Assembly: GCA_002419055.1 (NCBI GenBank)
Contig: DIFI01000021.1
Coordinates: 138,106 to 149,920, forward strand
Direction: 5' to 3'
DNA: 11,815 bases
DNA from: Peptococcaceae bacterium UBA5752
GTDB lineage: Bacteria > Bacillota > Dehalobacteriia > UBA4068
Both the position numbers and the translations under genes were made by a program. Shown piece by piece: positions 6,129-11,800 of this stretch. The notes under the pieces are model-generated. The model worked only from the letters and a program-made list of their open reading frames with translations. It had not been told where the DNA came from and ran no database searches. Numbering within the stretch: position 1 is the stretch's first letter; every line of letters starts with the position of its first letter.

Positions 6129-6479
6129 ATGGGACTGTTTGGAGGCAAAAACAAAAAAGAAGAAACAAGCTCTTGCTGTTGCGGAGGCAGTTGCGATTGT
6201 GACAGTATGGCAAAAGCAGAAACTGCTAAGACCGAAGGCGCGAGTGTAAAAATTCTCGGAAGCGGCTGCACCAAGTGCAATCAGCTTGAAACGGCTACAA
6301 AAGCTGCGTTAGAGCAGCTTGGTATGGATACAACGGTCGACCATGTAACTGATTTTGCACAGATTGCGGCTTATGGCGTAATGACTACCCCTGCTTTGGT
6401 AGTAGACGGTAAAGTCGTGTCTTATGGTAAAGTGCTGAAAACAGAAGAGGTCGTCAAAATATTGCAAAAGGTAAGATGA
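6129..6479 (+). CDS. Small TM0996-type thioredoxin with cysteine-rich N-terminus
   Basis: A 116-residue cytosolic protein. The core from residue 39 (VKILGSGCTKCNQLE) has the C-T-K-C active site (47-50) and a cis-proline at TTPALVV. It matches the short thioredoxins called redox-active disulfide protein 2 (TM0996/MTH895), which often stand beside DUF318 permeases. In front is an unusual head with five cysteines, SSCCCGGSCDCDS (14-26), likely a metal or metalloid ligand cluster. ATG at 6129 is chosen because AAGGAGA lies eight bases upstream; a TTG two codons earlier is unlikely. It closes the operon. It may reduce CcdA from inside or the thiols of ArsP and ArsC (inference). Confidence 0.9.
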   Translation: MGLFGGKNKKEETSSCCCGGSCDCDSMAKAETAKTEGASVKILGSGCTKCNQLETATKAALEQLGMDTTVDHVTDFAQIAAYGVMTTPALVVDGKVVSYGKVLKTEEVVKILQKVR

Positions 6480-6485
6480 TCGAAT

Positions 6486-6520
6486 TACCCGAAAAGTACT
6501 TCTCTCCTTCCCGGTTTTTT
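6486..6520 (+). terminator. Weak candidate terminator of the ars operon
   Basis: A short pairing of ACC/G with CGGT (one bulge) stands before TTTTTT at 6515-6520, just after the last operon gene. The stem is poor. The strong hairpin at 6619-6659 is probably the effective stop. Confidence 0.3.
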
Positions 6521-6575
6521 CAAATCTAAATACATCTGGTTATTTTAGATAACTGCATAAATACACTTATAAATT

Positions 6576-6621
6576 GACTTCTAATCCGTGGGTCGGGGGT
6601 TCGAGACTTTCCGGCGCACCA
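6576..6621 (+). pseudogene. 3' half of tRNA-Arg(TCT), likely attachment-site remnant
   Basis: From the anticodon loop CTTCTAA (6578-6584, anticodon TCT) the sequence runs through a variable region GTGGGTC, a T arm with GGGGGTTCGAGA and an acceptor strand ending CCGGCGCACCA. This is the 3' half of a bacterial tRNA-Arg(TCT). Upstream there is only AT-rich sequence with no D arm or 5' acceptor strand. The T-stem 3' side (CTTTC) and acceptor strand are decayed, being one base short. Such fragments mark the far end of elements integrated in a tRNA 3' end. With this orientation the element lies to the left. Confidence 0.7.
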
Positions 6622-6659
6622 CAAAAAATACCAGACCTTAGGGCTGGTATTTTTTGTGG
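6619..6659 (+). terminator. Terminator of the former tRNA-Arg gene
   Basis: CCACAAAAAATACCAG pairs perfectly with CTGGTATTTTTTGTGG (16 bp) with a short inner stem and loop. Its left arm begins with the CCA of the tRNA fragment. Confidence 0.8.
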
Positions 6660-6706
6660 CATAGAGTTGTGAGGGAGCTGAGGTTTTGCTTATTAGCAAA
6701 AGCCAG
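6658..6706 (+). repeat. Distant copy of the intergenic repeat module
   Basis: GGCATAGAGTTGTG, GGGAGCTGAGGTTTTGCT, TATT, AGCAAAAGCCAG repeats the core of the 1-350 array. The stem arms changed together (GCC/GGC in the array, GCT/AGC here), which supports conserved RNA pairing. Confidence 0.75.
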
Positions 6707-6708
6707 AT

Positions 6709-6765
6709 AAAAAAACCTGCCGGTTTTCCTTATTCAAGATTAAAGGTTCTCCGGCAGGTTTTTTT
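6709..6765. terminator. Bidirectional intrinsic terminator
   Basis: A run of seven A plus CCTGCCGG pairs with CCGGCAGG plus a T run, around a 27-base loop. It works as a terminator on either strand and isolates the next gene. Confidence 0.8.
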
Positions 6766-6791
6766 GTAAATTTATCCAATAATAATATTAC
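6764..6791 (+). promoter_or_regulatory. Weak candidate promoter for the DUF7000-like gene
   Basis: TTGTAA (6764-6769) and TATTAC (6786-6791) are 16 bases apart, directly after the terminator and 43 bases before the start codon at 6834. Confidence 0.35.
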
Positions 6792-6833
6792 TGATAGCTA
6801 ACTTAAAAAAACTGATTATTGGGAGATAAAAAT

Positions 6834-7319
6834 ATGATCTCATTAAACAATCATATAAGAGAATATACAAACCAGCTGAGGAAAGGACATATTCAAAAAG
6901 CTTATAAAGGGATAATGACTTTTATGTCTGATTTGAAGGTATATTTTGAGAGTAAATATCCGGATTATTCTGCGAGCGCTTTGTATTTTGGATATCTGGA
7001 TATGACCTATTTTGCTTTTACGCCGGCTGTTTTGAAGGATATGAAGTTGAAGATTGCTATTGTATATCTACATGAAGAATGCAAATTCGAATTATGGCTG
7101 GTAGGGAAAAATCGGCAAATCCAAGCTGATTATATTGAGTTGCTGAGCCACAAAAATATAGGCGGATACACTCTTTCGCAGATTAACCCCGGAGTTGATT
7201 CAATCATTTCATCATTAATTGTTGAACGGCCTGATTTTGATAATACTGATGAGCTAAAAAAGCAAATTGAAGTAAAAACTTTAGAATTTACCAAAGATAT
7301 AAATTCTTTTTTAAAATAG
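6834..7319 (+). CDS. DUF7000-like protein of unknown function
   Basis: A 161-residue soluble protein starting MISLNNHIREYTNQLRKG. The blocks KAYKGIMTFMSDLKVYFESK, ALYFGYLDMTYFAFTP, LKIAIVYLHEECKFELWL and NPGVDSIISSLIVERPDFD are characteristic of a family I recall as DUF7000, common as single genes in Firmicutes. The name is from memory and the function is unknown. No signal peptide or membrane segment is seen. ATG at 6834 has GGGAG eight bases before it; TTG at 6819 would overlap that site. It stands alone between two strong terminators, so it is its own transcription unit, just outside the tRNA fragment on the presumed host side. Confidence 0.85.
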   Translation: MISLNNHIREYTNQLRKGHIQKAYKGIMTFMSDLKVYFESKYPDYSASALYFGYLDMTYFAFTPAVLKDMKLKIAIVYLHEECKFELWLVGKNRQIQADYIELLSHKNIGGYTLSQINPGVDSIISSLIVERPDFDNTDELKKQIEVKTLEFTKDINSFLK

Positions 7320-7344
7320 TGTTTGAAACCTTATTTTTTAGCTG

Positions 7345-7397
7345 TGCCACATAAAAAAAGCACCCCTTCAAGGGTGCGTTTTTTATGTGGCATTTTT
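7345..7397. terminator. Long terminator between converging genes
   Basis: A 21-bp stem with one mismatch (TGCCACATAAAAAA and GCACCC against GGGTGC and TTTTTTATGTGGCA) is followed by TTTTTT. The GCCACA, GCACCC, GGGTGC, TGTGGCA pattern is the same as in the 1-350 array. It serves the gene ending at 7319. Confidence 0.88.
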
Positions 7398-7447
7398 TAA
7401 CCCTTTTTCAGCGATAATAAAGCAGATCACATCCAAAGTATCGCGTA

Positions 7448-7464
7448 GGTTGATATAATCAACC
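7448..7464. promoter_or_regulatory. 17-bp operator-like palindrome
   Basis: GGTTGAT-ATA-ATCAACC has two perfect 7-bp arms. The second repeat copy keeps only the left arm (GGTTGAT) and has a different palindrome at the same place. Confidence 0.5.
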
Positions 7465-7483
7465 AAAATCAACTACCAATCCA

Positions 7484-7531
7484 TTGATTTATTTGGCTTG
7501 TTGGCTAAAATATAAACATAAGGTAACCTTA
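7484..7531 (+). promoter_or_regulatory. Promoter and start-site palindrome, orphan copy
   Basis: TTGATT (7484-7489), 16 bases, TAAAAT (7506-7511). The palindrome TAAGGT-A-ACCTTA (7519-7531) sits at the expected transcription start. The direction is toward the 3' end of the dismutase gene, so it would make antisense RNA. Confidence 0.55.
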
Positions 7532-7555
7532 AAAATTAAGCAGGAGTAATATAAT

Positions 7556-7591
7556 ATGTTTTACAAACGTCAATTGCCTGTTATAGATTAG
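7556..7591 (+). other. Eleven-codon mini-ORF behind the orphan leader
   Basis: ATG follows AGGAG with good spacing and opens MFYKRQLPVID, then TAG. It overlaps the last codons of the dismutase gene on the other strand. It could be a leader peptide, or just the first codons reached after a duplicated leader was fused here. Confidence 0.3.
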
Positions 7592-8156
7592 ATGCCACAA
7601 AATCCCAGTTTACTAAATCCCAGAACTTTTCAACATATCCTGGGCGGGCATTTCGGTAATCAATATAATAGGCATGTTCCCAAACATCACAGGTTAATAA
7701 TGGCTTTTTGTCATCTGTTAGAGGATTTCCCGCATTACTTGTATTGACTATGGCCAAATTGCCGTCTTTTTCTTGCACCAACCAGGCCCACCCAGACCCA
7801 AATGTGCCAACAGCGGTCTGACTGAATTTTTCTTTGAAATTGGCAAAAGAACCAAATGATTTATTGATTTGATCGGCCAATTTACCGCTGGGTTCTCCCC
7901 CGGCGTTAGGTGCTAAGCAGTTCCAATAAAAAGTATGGTTGTAAACTTGAGCGGCATTATTAAATATACCGCCGTTGGACTTTAAGATGATTTGCTCTAA
8001 AGGCAAATTCTCAAACTCCGTACCGCTAATCAGCTTATTCAAATTTGTGACATAGGTCTGATGATGCTTGCCGTAATGATATTCTAATGTTTCTTTGGAG
8101 ATATTTGGTTCCAGTGCATCCATGCTGTAGGGTAATTCCGGTAACTTATGTTCCAT
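7581..8156 (-). CDS. sodB: Superoxide dismutase, Fe/Mn family, Fe-type signature
   Basis: A 191-residue cytosolic enzyme converting superoxide to oxygen and hydrogen peroxide. The four metal ligands are His27 (EYHYGKHH), His74 (NHTFYW), Asp157 and His161 (DVWEHAYYIDYRN). The block NNAAQVYNHTFYWNCL with Gln70, together with NTSNAGNPL, is the iron-type pattern (manganese forms place the active-site Gln in the C-terminal domain), so iron is likely although cambialistic use cannot be excluded. Length is normal. The start is set by GGAGG seven bases before ATG. It has its own promoter on the minus strand and a perfect palindrome in its leader. A duplicated promoter faces its 3' end from the opposite side. 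Confidence 0.96.
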   Translation of the reverse strand: MEHKLPELPYSMDALEPNISKETLEYHYGKHHQTYVTNLNKLISGTEFENLPLEQIILKSNGGIFNNAAQVYNHTFYWNCLAPNAGGEPSGKLADQINKSFGSFANFKEKFSQTAVGTFGSGWAWLVQEKDGNLAIVNTSNAGNPLTDDKKPLLTCDVWEHAYYIDYRNARPGYVEKFWDLVNWDFVASNL

Positions 8157-8182
8157 TTTAATTCCTCCTTTTCATGTTGCCT

Positions 8183-8199
8183 ATTGGTTTGCAACCAAT
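8183..8199 (-). promoter_or_regulatory. Perfect palindrome in the dismutase leader
   Basis: ATTGGTT-TGC-AACCAAT has 7-bp arms and a three-base centre. It lies between the dismutase promoter and its ribosome binding site and could be an operator or a small RNA hairpin. Confidence 0.55.
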
Positions 8200-8228
8200 T
8201 GCATTAAGTGAACCATTCTCTTGCTTTC

Positions 8229-8256
8229 ATTATACCTAATAATATAAAAATTACAA
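8229..8256 (-). promoter_or_regulatory. Promoter of the superoxide dismutase gene
   Basis: On the minus strand TTGTAA (8251-8256) and TATAAT (8229-8234) are separated by 16 bases, 73 bases before the ATG. The rest of the gap to the divergent gene (8257-8430) shows no convincing promoter for the plus strand. Confidence 0.75.
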
Positions 8257-8447
8257 GCTATCAAGTAATCTTTATCATACAACAAAGATCCAAAACATAT
8301 CCCAACGGCTTGAGCGGGTACAAAATCATTCGTGCAAATATGTGGCATACTATGATAACTAAATCGGATAGAAGTACGCATATACCAAAAAATATTGGTG
8401 TGGTTTTCATTGCAACGCTTTTAGATTTCTAAGGAGAATATATTATA

Positions 8448-9095
8448 ATGAAGAAAACGCTAATAAATTATTTGGGATTATTGGGGATTATCAGCCTATT
8501 GTCCTATACGGCTGCGGTAATATTTTCTCCTCTTGCTTATCCGGGATATGACTGGATGAGACAGGCAGTCAGTGACTTAAGCGCAGCAAATGCGCCCTCC
8601 AAGGAGTTGTGGAACCAAATGAGTCATCTGTATGAAGTCTGCGGGATGATTAGCATTATGATGGTATGCGTATTCATTCGGGGGAAGTTGAGTAAAACCA
8701 TCCGCATTGGCATCTATTTTTTTGCTGCCATGAACTGGGTGAGCAGCGTGGGTTATCCTCTGTTTCCGCTTAGCCAAAGCGGCTTTGGCGCAACCTTTCA
8801 AGACATCATGCACGTTTATGTTGTTACATTGTCGGTAGTATTGCTATCGATTCTTTCTCTTGTTTTTATTATGGTCGGCGGATACAGGGACAAACAATAC
8901 AAATCATTAGCGGTTTGGGCGACGATTGCGCTTGCCCTTATGTTTGCCGGAGCAATCGGAACAGCTGCTGTGTCAAGAGAGTATTTGGGCATCTTTGAAC
9001 GGTTCAGCTTATTTGCTGCCACCGGGTTTAATGCTGTTTTGGGAATTTACCTGTTTCAAGGGTTTAAGTTCCGTAAAGGCTTTAGATCAACTTAA
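8448..9095 (+). CDS. DUF998-family membrane protein
   Basis: A 215-residue integral membrane protein with about six hydrophobic helices (near 8-28, 61-78, 86-103, 123-145, 154-174, 184-206). The first outer loop contains SPLAYPGYDWMRQAVSDLSA and NAPS, the signature of DUF998 proteins, and GYPLFP follows later. Function is unknown for the family. AAGGAG lies twelve bases before ATG, a longish spacing. It is divergent from the dismutase gene and stands alone. Downstream is the structured region at 9132-9338. Confidence 0.88.
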   Translation: MKKTLINYLGLLGIISLLSYTAAVIFSPLAYPGYDWMRQAVSDLSAANAPSKELWNQMSHLYEVCGMISIMMVCVFIRGKLSKTIRIGIYFFAAMNWVSSVGYPLFPLSQSGFGATFQDIMHVYVVTLSVVLLSILSLVFIMVGGYRDKQYKSLAVWATIALALMFAGAIGTAAVSREYLGIFERFSLFAATGFNAVLGIYLFQGFKFRKGFRST

Positions 9096-9131
9096 TGGTG
9101 TATAATCTTGAGTCGCCTTAGACCGCCGATA

Positions 9132-9157
9132 GCGAAGGTGCAGGCCTGCACCTTCGC
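9132..9157. repeat. Perfect 26-nt palindrome
   Basis: GCGAAGGTGCAGG is followed directly by its reverse complement, 13 pairs with no loop. No T run follows on the plus strand, so it is not a classical terminator, though it may protect or end the DUF998 message. Confidence 0.6.
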
Positions 9158-9204
9158 CCAGTGTACCTTTCGGAAAATTGTATAGCAGATAAATGTTTAG
9201 GTAA

Positions 9205-9274
9205 AAGATAAGACGCCCGGTCTAAGCAATACAGCCGTTACGGCTTCCTGCGAACTGACCTGGCGTCTTATCTT
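9205..9274. ncRNA. Unassigned long stem-loop element
   Basis: AAGATAAGACGCC (9205-9217) pairs perfectly with GGCGTCTTATCTT (9262-9274). After one mismatch GGTC pairs with GACC, and the apex holds AGCCG-TTA-CGGCT. The layered 70-base fold is too complex for a plain terminator. I cannot name a known RNA family. It could be a small RNA, a riboswitch-like leader or a palindromic mobile-element remnant. Confidence 0.4.
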
Positions 9275-9280
9275 ATTTCT

Positions 9281-9338
9281 AGCCTTTTATAGCGGAGCTT
9301 TCGCCAAACGGCATGGCTCGACTGCCATAGTAAAGGCT
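9281..9338. ncRNA. Unassigned three-way-junction-like element
   Basis: AGCCTTT (9281-9287) pairs with AAAGGCT (9332-9338). Inside are a short GCG/CGC hairpin and ATGGC-TCGACT-GCCAT. It directly follows the stem-loop at 9205-9274, so both may belong to one folded RNA. Family unknown. The AT-rich stretch 9339-9467 after it shows nothing else. Confidence 0.35.
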
Positions 9339-9467
9339 AATCTTTATCTTAATTTTAACATAAAATGGTTTCAATAATAGTATATACAAAAAACAAATTT
9401 TTTTTGCATTAATAAATAAGGGGCGTATTTTTATTATTTCAAAATGATATTTGTTCTTGATTTTGCA

Positions 9468-9592
9468 CAAAGTATCGCGCAGGTTGATTATTTTAACTTA
9501 AGTTAACTACCAATCCATTGATTTATTTTGGCTTGTTGGCTAAAATATAAACATAAGGTAACCTTAAAATTTAAGCAGGAGTGATTAATATG
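9468..9592 (+). repeat. Second copy of the promoter region, before the XRE gene
   Basis: The partner of 7435-7558, here in its natural position ending at the ATG of the XRE gene. The two copies differ mainly in the segment just upstream of ACTACC and in small one-to-three-base changes. Confidence 0.9.
9493..9566 (+). promoter_or_regulatory. Promoter with two palindromes for the XRE gene
   Basis: The perfect palindrome TTAACTTAAGTTAA (9493-9506) lies upstream of TTGATT (9518-9523), 17 bases and TAAAAT (9541-9546). TAAGGT-A-ACCTTA (9554-9566) covers the expected start. The start-site palindrome is the best candidate for autoregulation by the XRE protein. Confidence 0.65.
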
Positions 9593-10699
9593 AAAGAAAT
9601 AAATATTGCAAAAGTACTTGTCAAAAAGCGCAAGCAAAAGGGTATTACCCAAGATGAGCTGGCAAATTATATTGGTGTTTCCAAGGCGTCTGTTTCCAAA
9701 TGGGAAACAGAGCAGAGTTATCCCGATGTGACCTTTTTGCCGCAGCTGGCATCGTACTTTAATATCAGCATTGACGAATTGATCGATTACAAGCCGCAAA
9801 TGTCAAAAGAAGATATCTGCAAGCTCTACAAAAGGCTCGCGGCCGATTTTACATCTAAGCCGTTTGAGGCGGTGCTGGCAGAATGCCGTGAGATAATCAA
9901 GAAGTACTTTTCCTGTTTCCCGTTGCTGGTGGAAATGGGGATACTGTTGGTCAACCATGTCGAACTGATCAAGGACGATCCGCAGAAAGCAGTAGCTTTG
10001 ATTGAGGAAGCTAAAGCTCTGCTGATTAGGGTCAAAGAGGAAAGCAGCGACCTGCCGCTGATCAGGAAGGCATTGTTCATGGAAGGTTACTGCTGCCTGG
10101 CCGCCGGTGATGCGCCTGGTGCACTGGAGCTGCTGGACGGGACGGTTGAACCGGCGCTGCCGCCGGAAGTATTGATGGCCTCGGCCTACCATATGACAGG
10201 CCGCATCGATGATGCCAAATCCATATTGCAGTACGGTATCTATCAGAATATCGTCGTTTTGTTCAATTTCTTCCCGAATTTACTGATAGCATCTGTGGAT
10301 GATCCTGCAAAATATGAGGAGATATTACGGCGCGCCTTATCTGTCGCGGAAACGTTTGACATGAAGCACTTGCACCCCAGCGTTCTGATTGGCACGTATA
10401 TCGCCGCAGCTCAGGGGTATGTGATGCTGCAGGACAATCAAAAGGCGCTTGATATGCTGCAGCATTATACGAATATCGTCACCGGCGACATCTATCCGCT
10501 GACGCTGCATGGCGATGCTTATTTTGATCTGCTGGACAGTTGGCTGGATAAGCTCGAACTTAGCAACAGTCTGCCGCGCGACGAAAAAACGATCAGAAAA
10601 AGTATGGCCGACGCGATTATTAAAAATCCGGCTTTCGCAGTGCTTGCTGACGAACAGCGTTTTCAAAGTATCTGCGAAAAGTTGCAAAGCAACTGCTGA
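9590..10699 (+). CDS. XRE-family regulator with helical C-terminal domain
   Basis: A 369-residue protein. Residues 6-64 form a Cro/C1-type helix-turn-helix (KKRKQKGITQDELANYIGVS, then ASVSKWETEQSYPDV). The long rest (75-365) is made of paired amphipathic helices resembling tetratricopeptide-like repeats, for instance around ECREIIKKYFSCFPLLVEMG and GYVMLQDNQKALDMLQHYTN. Such architectures bind DNA through the head and sense a peptide, protein or small ligand through the helical part; the signal here is unknown. ATG at 9590 follows AGGAG by eight bases; the GTG at 9581 is part of that site. It carries its own promoter with palindromes, also found duplicated at 7435-7558. Confidence 0.9.
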   Translation: MKEINIAKVLVKKRKQKGITQDELANYIGVSKASVSKWETEQSYPDVTFLPQLASYFNISIDELIDYKPQMSKEDICKLYKRLAADFTSKPFEAVLAECREIIKKYFSCFPLLVEMGILLVNHVELIKDDPQKAVALIEEAKALLIRVKEESSDLPLIRKALFMEGYCCLAAGDAPGALELLDGTVEPALPPEVLMASAYHMTGRIDDAKSILQYGIYQNIVVLFNFFPNLLIASVDDPAKYEEILRRALSVAETFDMKHLHPSVLIGTYIAAAQGYVMLQDNQKALDMLQHYTNIVTGDIYPLTLHGDAYFDLLDSWLDKLELSNSLPRDEKTIRKSMADAIIKNPAFAVLADEQRFQSICEKLQSNC

Positions 10700-10720
10700 G
10701 ATATTTCACTGAGACCACTT

Positions 10721-10751
10721 AAAAAATGCACCCATTATGGGTGCATTTTTT
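10721..10751 (+). terminator. Intrinsic terminator of the first XRE gene
   Basis: AAAAAATGCACCCA pairs with TGGGTGCATTTTTT around a TTA loop (14 bp). It lies 22 bases after the stop codon. Confidence 0.92.
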
Positions 10752-10825
10752 ATGGAATGTTTAATCGAGAGGACTCGCAGGGAACAGATAAAGAGAATAA
10801 TGATAGATTAACTGATTAATTATCT

Positions 10826-10858
10826 AAAGCGCTTCCTCAAAAGAGGAAGCGCTTTTTT
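10826..10858 (+). terminator. Second intrinsic terminator
   Basis: AAAGCGCTTCCTC pairs with GAGGAAGCGCTTT (13 bp, AAAA loop) and runs into TTTTTT. No gene is seen between it and the previous terminator (10752-10825), so it may be the stop of a lost or very small transcript, or act on the minus strand. Confidence 0.88.
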
Positions 10859-10875
10859 GTTTACCTTGCTTATAT

Positions 10876-10920
10876 AATTCTGTTTCGCAACTGCCGGTTG
10901 CGGGGGTTCAAATCAGAATT
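10876..10920 (+). other. Nested hairpin resembling a tRNA variable and T arm
   Basis: AATTCTG (10876-10882) pairs with CAGAATT (10914-10920). Inside, CGCAAC-TGCCG-GTTGCG forms a 6-bp hairpin, followed by GGGGTTCAAATC, which looks like the T-stem and T-loop of a Leu- or Ser-type tRNA with a long variable arm. No acceptor or CCA follows, so if it is tRNA-derived it is a small remnant. Confidence 0.35.
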
Positions 10921-10932
10921 GATAGCGTAACG

Positions 10933-10951
10933 TAACAGTTTCTGTTATACT
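10933..10951 (+). promoter_or_regulatory. Extended -10 promoter overlapped by an operator palindrome
   Basis: TGT followed by TATACT (10946-10951) makes an extended -10 without a clear -35 at 17 bases. TAACAG-TTT-CTGTTA (10933-10947) overlaps it, a likely site for autorepression by the downstream regulator. Confidence 0.6.
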
Positions 10952-10983
10952 TTGCATGTAAATCAATTTGTAAGGAGGTTCCT

Positions 10984-11739
10984 ATGAACATAGAGATTGC
11001 CAACAGGCTATTGGAATTACGCAAAAAACACGGGTATTCACAGGAACAACTGGCTGAAAAGCTTGGTATCAGCCGCCAGTCTGTGTCCAAATGGGAACGT
11101 GCGGAAGCGTCGCCGGATACGGACAATTTATTGTTACTGGCGGATCTGTACGGTGTTTCGTTAGACGAACTGCTGCGCGGAATGGAATCCAATAAGCAAA
11201 ATACGCAAAATACTATTTACGAAGAGACAAAAGAAAATGGCGAAAAAGTCCGCGTGGGACTTGACGGTATATTTGTGGAAAATGAAAAAGAAAAAGTTGC
11301 GATCGGCTGGAAGGGCATTCATGTGGAAGAGCGCGGAAAAGAAAAATTTCACCTTTCTCAAGACGAAGGCCTGCGAGTCGATGGCGAAGAGCGTGAAGTA
11401 AAAGGTTATATTTATAACCATCGGGACGATGAGAAAAATCATAATCCGTGGCAGAAGTTTCCCTACGCAATCATTGCGCTGGCCGCGATGTTTCTCTGGG
11501 GATGGCTGGGGGACGGGTGGGGCATCAGCTGGATTGTACTGCTGACCATACCCCTCTATCATACCTTTGTGACAGCCGTCATCCGCAAAAACCCGCATCA
11601 TTTTGCTTTTCCTGTCCTGGCCGTGATTGCTTTTTTACTGCTCGGTTTTTATTGTAGCCTATGGCATTTGGCGTGGATAGTCTTTCTGGCTATTCCCATT
11701 TACTACTGGTTCGCGTCTTTATTTAAAAAAGATGATTGA
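10984..11739 (+). CDS. XRE-family regulator with membrane-spanning C-terminus
   Basis: A 251-residue protein. Residues 4-64 are a Cro/C1-type helix-turn-helix (ELRKKHGYSQEQLAEKLGIS, RQSVSKWERAEASPD). The middle (80-150) is charged and beta-rich with two similar stretches, GLDGIFVE and GWKGIHVEE. The end has four hydrophobic segments (about 159-176, 182-200, 207-224 and 228-246) rich in Trp, so the DNA-binding head is tethered to the membrane. Such proteins usually regulate a neighbouring operon in response to an envelope signal; the target probably lies to the right, beyond the window. AAGGAGG five bases before ATG sets the start. A promoter with an overlapping palindrome precedes it. Confidence 0.9.
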   Translation: MNIEIANRLLELRKKHGYSQEQLAEKLGISRQSVSKWERAEASPDTDNLLLLADLYGVSLDELLRGMESNKQNTQNTIYEETKENGEKVRVGLDGIFVENEKEKVAIGWKGIHVEERGKEKFHLSQDEGLRVDGEEREVKGYIYNHRDDEKNHNPWQKFPYAIIALAAMFLWGWLGDGWGISWIVLLTIPLYHTFVTAVIRKNPHHFAFPVLAVIAFLLLGFYCSLWHLAWIVFLAIPIYYWFASLFKKDD

Positions 11740-11770
11740 ACCTGACAAAATGCCGGCATAATATAAATAT

Positions 11771-11800
11771 TAGACATTATCCTATATAAAATGTTATAAT
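11771..11800 (+). promoter_or_regulatory. Promoter for a gene beyond the window end
   Basis: TAGACA (11771-11776), 18 bases, TATAAT (11795-11800) with TGT directly before it (extended -10). The transcribed gene is outside the window. Confidence 0.65.

Larger units (their letters stand above)
7435..7558 (+). repeat. Orphan copy of the XRE gene promoter region
   Basis: About 124 bases, nearly identical to 9468-9592, the upstream region of the XRE regulator. They share AAAGTATCGCG, AGGTTGAT, ACTACCAATCCATTGATTTA, TTGGCTTGTTGGCTAAAA, the palindrome TAAGGTAACCTTA and AAGCAGGAGT before ATG. Here no matching gene follows. The sequence runs head-on into the 3' end of the superoxide dismutase gene. 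The region before it (7398-7434) holds nothing else visible. Confidence 0.9.

Noticed and set aside
6576..6621. Complete functional tRNA-Arg
   Set aside because: No 5' acceptor strand or D arm is present, the anticodon stem is only partly paired and the acceptor strand is short.
9205..9338. Cyclic-di-GMP or other known riboswitch
   Set aside because: I compared the remembered core motifs of the c-di-GMP, cobalamin and ZTP classes and found none.
9503..10192. Minus-strand frames across the first XRE gene
   Set aside because: They lie opposite a gene with a clear helix-turn-helix and ribosome binding site, and look like shadow translations.
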